A DNA stretch of 64,000 bases from Micromonospora sp. DSM 45708 (GTDB lineage: Bacteria > Actinomycetota > Actinomycetes > Mycobacteriales > Micromonosporaceae): contig NZ_CP154796.1 of the NCBI RefSeq assembly GCF_039566955.1, positions 2,728,001 through 2,792,000 on the forward strand. The letters are read 5' to 3'. The notes beneath the pieces were generated by a model. The model was not told the origin of the DNA. It saw nothing but the letters and a program-made list of their open reading frames with translations, and searched no databases. The stretch's first letter is position 1. Every line of letters starts with the position of its first letter. The position numbers and the translations under genes were made by a program. Below are positions 60,861 to 64,000 of this stretch, one piece after another.

Positions 60861-62717
60861 TCAGCGCTGGCCGGGCAGCGCCGGCAGGACCGCGCCGACC
60901 GTCTCGCAGAACGCCGCCATCCGTTTGATCAGCTCGTCCGGGTCGGCGTACGGGTCCAGCGAGCGCATCTCGTCCGGGTCCAGCGGGGGCACCGGCACGT
61001 GGGAGATCAACGGGTGCAACGGCCGGCTGTCCGACTCGTCGGCGCCGAAGAGGTGCTCGTGCAGCTTCTCGCCCGGCCTGAGCCCGGTGAAGACGATGTT
61101 CACCGGGTGGTCCGCCTCGGCGGACAGCCGCCGCGCCACGTCCGCGATCCGGACCGGCTCGCCCATGTCGAGCACCAGCGCCTCGCCGCCGCGGCCGATG
61201 GTGGCGGCCTGCAGGACCAGGTGGACGGCTTCCTGCACGGTCATGAAGTAGCGGGTCACGTCCGGGTGGGTGACGGTGATCGGCACGCCGGCCCGGATCT
61301 GCGCCTGGAACGCGGTCAGCACCGACCCCCGGCTGCTGAGCACGTTGCCGAACCGGACGCTCAGGTAGGTGCCGCCGAGCTGCGCGGCCAGGTGGGCGGT
61401 GAGCCGCTCGGTGATCCGCTTGGAGTAGCCGAGGACGCTTGTCGGGTTGGCCGCCTTGTCGGTGGAGATGTTGACGAACTCGGCGACGTCCCGGCACGCC
61501 TCCAGCACGTTCAGGGTGCCCCAGATGTTGGTCTTGATCGCCTCGCCGGGGTGCCGCTGGAGCAGGGTCAGGTGCTTCAGCGCCGCCGCGTGGAACACCA
61601 CGTCGGGCTGCCGGTCGGCGATCACCCGGGAGATGCCCTCGGCGTCCCGGATGTCGGCCAGGATCAGTTCGGGGCCGTCCAGCAGCGCCCGACCGTGCAG
61701 GGACATCTGGAGCGCGTGCAGCGCCGACTCGTCCCGGTCGAGCATCATCAGCTCGTCCGGCTCGCAGCGGGCGATCTGCCGGCACAGCTCCGAGCCGATC
61801 GAGCCGCCGGCGCCGGTGACCAGCACCCGCCGGCCGGCGAGGCCGCCGCGTTCGACGGTCAGCTCGGACACCCGGTGGGCGCGGCCGAGCAGGTCGGTGA
61901 GCTGGAGATCGCGGACGGCGGTGGCGTCGACCGGGCGGTCGAGCACCTCGCGGACCGGGGGCAGGACCTTGAACGTGGCTCCGGCCTCCAGCGTGCGGGT
62001 GCGCACGTCGCGCAGTAGCTGCGGGTCGCCGCCGGTCATGGAGAAGATGACGGTACGGGCCTGGGTGGCCCGGACCACGGCGCCGACCTGCTCCCGCCCG
62101 CCGAGCACGCGCAGCCCCTCCAGCCGGAGCCCGCGGCTCTCCGGGGCGTCGTCGAGCAGACCCACCGGCCGGTAGCTGCTGTCCGGGTCGTGCAGCAGCA
62201 CGCGGACCAGCCGTTCGCTGGCCGCGTCCACGCCGTAGACCAGGCACCGGTCGGCGTGCCGCGCCGCCGGGCGGTGCCGGTCGGCGTGGAACCGCCACAG
62301 TCCGCGACCGGCCGCCATCAGCACCAACGCGACGGCGCCGCCGACGAGCGGGGTGGTCGCCGGGACCGGCCGCTCGGTCCAGGGCAGCACGCCGGCGAGC
62401 GTGACCGCGGCGGTGATCGCGACGGTGCCGGCCAGCCCGCGGGCGTCTCCGGCGCTGCCGATCGGATAGCGCCCGTAGAGCCGGGAGCGCAGCAGCGTGA
62501 GCAGCGCGTAGAGCGCGGCGCAGGCGAGCGCGACGGTGAGGACGCGACCGGTCGCGGCGGTGGTCAGGTCGAACTCGTAGCGGGTCCAGGCGGCGCCGAG
62601 AAATCCTCCGCACCAGGCGGCCGTGTCCAGCGTTAACAGGGAGAGAGTGGCGGCGCGGTGGGTGGCCCTGCCGTGGGGTCGCACGGCGTCCGGCGCGGTG
62701 GTGGCTTCACGTTCCAT
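60861..62717 (-). CDS. FlaA1/WbpM/CapD-type nucleotide-sugar dehydratase
   Basis: 618 residues from ATG 62717. Four N-terminal membrane helices (LSLLTLDTAAWCGGFLGAAW, VLTVALACAALYALLTLL, GLAGTVAITAAVTLAGVL, VGGAVALVLMAAGRGLW), a CoA-binding-like Rossmann domain (RCLVYGVDAASERLVRVL), then the extended SDR domain with GAGGSIGSEL (about 298-307), DRDESALHALQ, FHAAALKHL, and STDKAANPTSVLGYSKR. Makes 4-keto-6-deoxy or epimerised UDP-GlcNAc for surface polysaccharides. Divergent from the Wzz/BY-kinase gene, so both belong to an exopolysaccharide locus extending past the right edge. Confidence 0.88.
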   Translation of the reverse strand: MEREATTAPDAVRPHGRATHRAATLSLLTLDTAAWCGGFLGAAWTRYEFDLTTAATGRVLTVALACAALYALLTLLRSRLYGRYPIGSAGDARGLAGTVAITAAVTLAGVLPWTERPVPATTPLVGGAVALVLMAAGRGLWRFHADRHRPAARHADRCLVYGVDAASERLVRVLLHDPDSSYRPVGLLDDAPESRGLRLEGLRVLGGREQVGAVVRATQARTVIFSMTGGDPQLLRDVRTRTLEAGATFKVLPPVREVLDRPVDATAVRDLQLTDLLGRAHRVSELTVERGGLAGRRVLVTGAGGSIGSELCRQIARCEPDELMMLDRDESALHALQMSLHGRALLDGPELILADIRDAEGISRVIADRQPDVVFHAAALKHLTLLQRHPGEAIKTNIWGTLNVLEACRDVAEFVNISTDKAANPTSVLGYSKRITERLTAHLAAQLGGTYLSVRFGNVLSSRGSVLTAFQAQIRAGVPITVTHPDVTRYFMTVQEAVHLVLQAATIGRGGEALVLDMGEPVRIADVARRLSAEADHPVNIVFTGLRPGEKLHEHLFGADESDSRPLHPLISHVPVPPLDPDEMRSLDPYADPDELIKRMAAFCETVGAVLPALPGQR

Positions 62718-62901
62718 GGTTGCCCTCTGCGTCCATCTGGAATGAGCGGGTTTGCGTCGTCCGTGCATGTCCAGTCGTTTACATTCGTCTGGTCACCTAA
62801 CGTGGTGAATGGGCGATTCGATCCTGGCACGGCTACTGGGGCTTTTAGGGGGCTTTCGTGCAGTTTCATCGGCAGACCGGCGTGTCGGGAGGGGATGCGG
62901 A

Positions 62902-64000
62902 ATGAACGTTGTCGGCTACCTGCGCCTGGTTCGACGCCACTGGTGGATCGTGCTGGTCACGGTGATGCTCGCCGTGGCTGCCGCCGCCTTCCTGACGGTC
63001 CGTGCGGCGCCGCGGTACCAGGCCTCGGTGACCTTCTTCGTCACCACGCCCAGCCAGGGGGTCACCGACGCCTACCAGGGCAGCCTCTTCCTCCAGCAGC
63101 GGGTGAAGTCCTACGGCGACCTGCTCACCAGCGACCGGCTGGCGCAGAGCGTGGTCGCGGACGCGCCACTCGGGCTCACCGCCGACCAGGTGCGCAGCCG
63201 GATCAACACGTCCACCACGACCGGCACGGTGCTGCTGCGGGCGACGTTCACCGACACCGACCAGAACCGGGCGCTCAAGACCACCGAGACGCTCTCGGCC
63301 AAGTTCGTCGAGCTGGTGCGCAAGGTGGAGACCCCGCCGGACGGCAAGGCGCCGCCCATCAAGATCGAAATGGTCAGCGGACCGCGGGTCACCTCCAGCC
63401 CGGTCTCGCCGCGACCGGCGCGCAACCTGGCCCTGGGCGGGCTGCTCGGCCTGCTGGCCGGCGCCGCGCTGGCCGTGCTGCGCGGCATGGCCGACGTACG
63501 GATGCGCGACGCCGTGGCGTTGCAGCGGGTGACCGGCAGCCCGCTGCTGGGCGAGATCCCGTTCGAGGCCGGCGCGAAGGCCGCCCCGCTGATCGTCGGT
63601 GACGCGGCCACCTCGGTCCGCGCCGAGGCGGTCCGCAAGCTGCGGACCAACCTGCGCTTCGTGGACGTGCACGAGCCGGCCCGGGTCATCGCGGTCACCA
63701 GCGCCCTCCAGGGCGAGGGGAAGACCACCATGGCCTGCAACGTCGCCATCGCGCTGGCCGAGGCGGGCTGGCGGGTGCTGCTCATCGACGCCGACCTGCG
63801 CCGCCCCAAGGCCGCCGACTACCTCGGTCTCGACGGCGGGGTCGGGCTCACCGACGTGCTCGTCGGCGACGTGCAGGTCGGCGACGTGGTACAGCGTTGG
63901 GGCGAGAAGTCGCTGCTGGTCCTGCCCAGCGGCGCCACCCCGCCGAACCCGAGCGAGCTGCTCGGCTCCAAGGCGATGGCGGATTTGTTGGTGGCGCTGC
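62902..64000 (+). CDS. Polysaccharide chain-length determinant/BY-kinase fusion (cut by window edge)
   Basis: Open from ATG 62902 (GGGAGGGG 7 bases upstream) to the end of the window: 366 codons. N-terminal Wzz domain: helix VRRHWWIVLVTVMLAVAAAAF, an external region with YQASVTFFVTTPSQGVTDAYQG and SYGDLL, and a second helix LALGGLLGLLAGAALAVLRG. The bacterial tyrosine-kinase domain then starts: Walker A SALQGEGKTTMACN (about 268-281), Walker A' LLIDADLRRPK (about 293-303) and PSGATPPNPSELL. Polymerisation and export of surface polysaccharide. The tyrosine tail lies outside the window. Confidence 0.9.
   Translation, partial: MNVVGYLRLVRRHWWIVLVTVMLAVAAAAFLTVRAAPRYQASVTFFVTTPSQGVTDAYQGSLFLQQRVKSYGDLLTSDRLAQSVVADAPLGLTADQVRSRINTSTTTGTVLLRATFTDTDQNRALKTTETLSAKFVELVRKVETPPDGKAPPIKIEMVSGPRVTSSPVSPRPARNLALGGLLGLLAGAALAVLRGMADVRMRDAVALQRVTGSPLLGEIPFEAGAKAAPLIVGDAATSVRAEAVRKLRTNLRFVDVHEPARVIAVTSALQGEGKTTMACNVAIALAEAGWRVLLIDADLRRPKAADYLGLDGGVGLTDVLVGDVQVGDVVQRWGEKSLLVLPSGATPPNPSELLGSKAMADLLVAL

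Overview
The window is high-GC actinobacterial chromosome, most likely from Micromonospora or a close relative in the Micromonosporaceae. This rests on GC above roughly 70% by eye, strong G/C third-position bias, many GTG starts, many apparently leaderless genes, a complete egtABCD ergothioneine block, Lsr2, and a palindromic spacer (10131-10184) of a kind I recall from Micromonospora and Salinispora. No rRNA, tRNA, CRISPR array, transposase or phage gene was seen. About 57 protein genes are supported.

Left part (1-8160): a partial MFS exporter coupled to an acyl-CoA/AMP ligase on the minus strand, then a plus-strand run of a secreted SGNH hydrolase, a cytochrome P450, an alpha/beta hydrolase, an FMN alpha-hydroxyacid oxidase of the hydroxymandelate-oxidase type and a PLP aminotransferase. 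The last four are tightly coupled. Together they look like a small specialised-metabolism route from hydroxy acid to keto acid to amino acid.

8230-24516: housekeeping and cell-surface genes. These include glyA behind a ZTP riboswitch, a hemerythrin protein, a secreted subtilisin, an NAD(P)H-hydrate dehydratase with a histidine phosphatase, a LigD-type polymerase domain, an Lrp/AsnC regulator divergent from a three-gene 2-oxoacid (probably branched-chain) dehydrogenase operon, an L,D-transpeptidase lipoprotein, an SMP-30-type protein, a STAS protein, an FKBP, a DoxX-like protein and a shortened CBS-BON protein.

24522-42709: a stand-alone metal-receptor protein, a DICT protein with a degenerate GGDEF domain, a secreted Asn/Gly-repeat protein, lsr2 divergent from lon (which carries a HspR-type operator), a DEAD-box helicase, a two-component pair whose kinase is frameshifted, a 2H phosphoesterase, a secreted GH43 enzyme with a clear operator, a peptidase-M15-like protein, a lipoprotein Ntn amide hydrolase and an HD protein.

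42783-59360: an LVIVD-repeat secreted protein and a DUF305 protein divergent around a perfect CRP-type site, a second two-component pair, a LolD/FtsX-type ABC transporter, a Ser/Thr kinase, an ECF sigma factor with its probable anti-sigma factor, egtA-egtB-egtC-egtD, then a Gdt1-type manganese transporter behind a yybP-ykoY riboswitch. 59416-64000: nhaA, and the divergent start of an exopolysaccharide locus (FlaA1-type dehydratase and a Wzz/BY-kinase cut by the window edge).

Most convergent gene ends carry long perfect GC hairpins without a U tract. Assignments come from reading motifs in the sequence; no database search was run.
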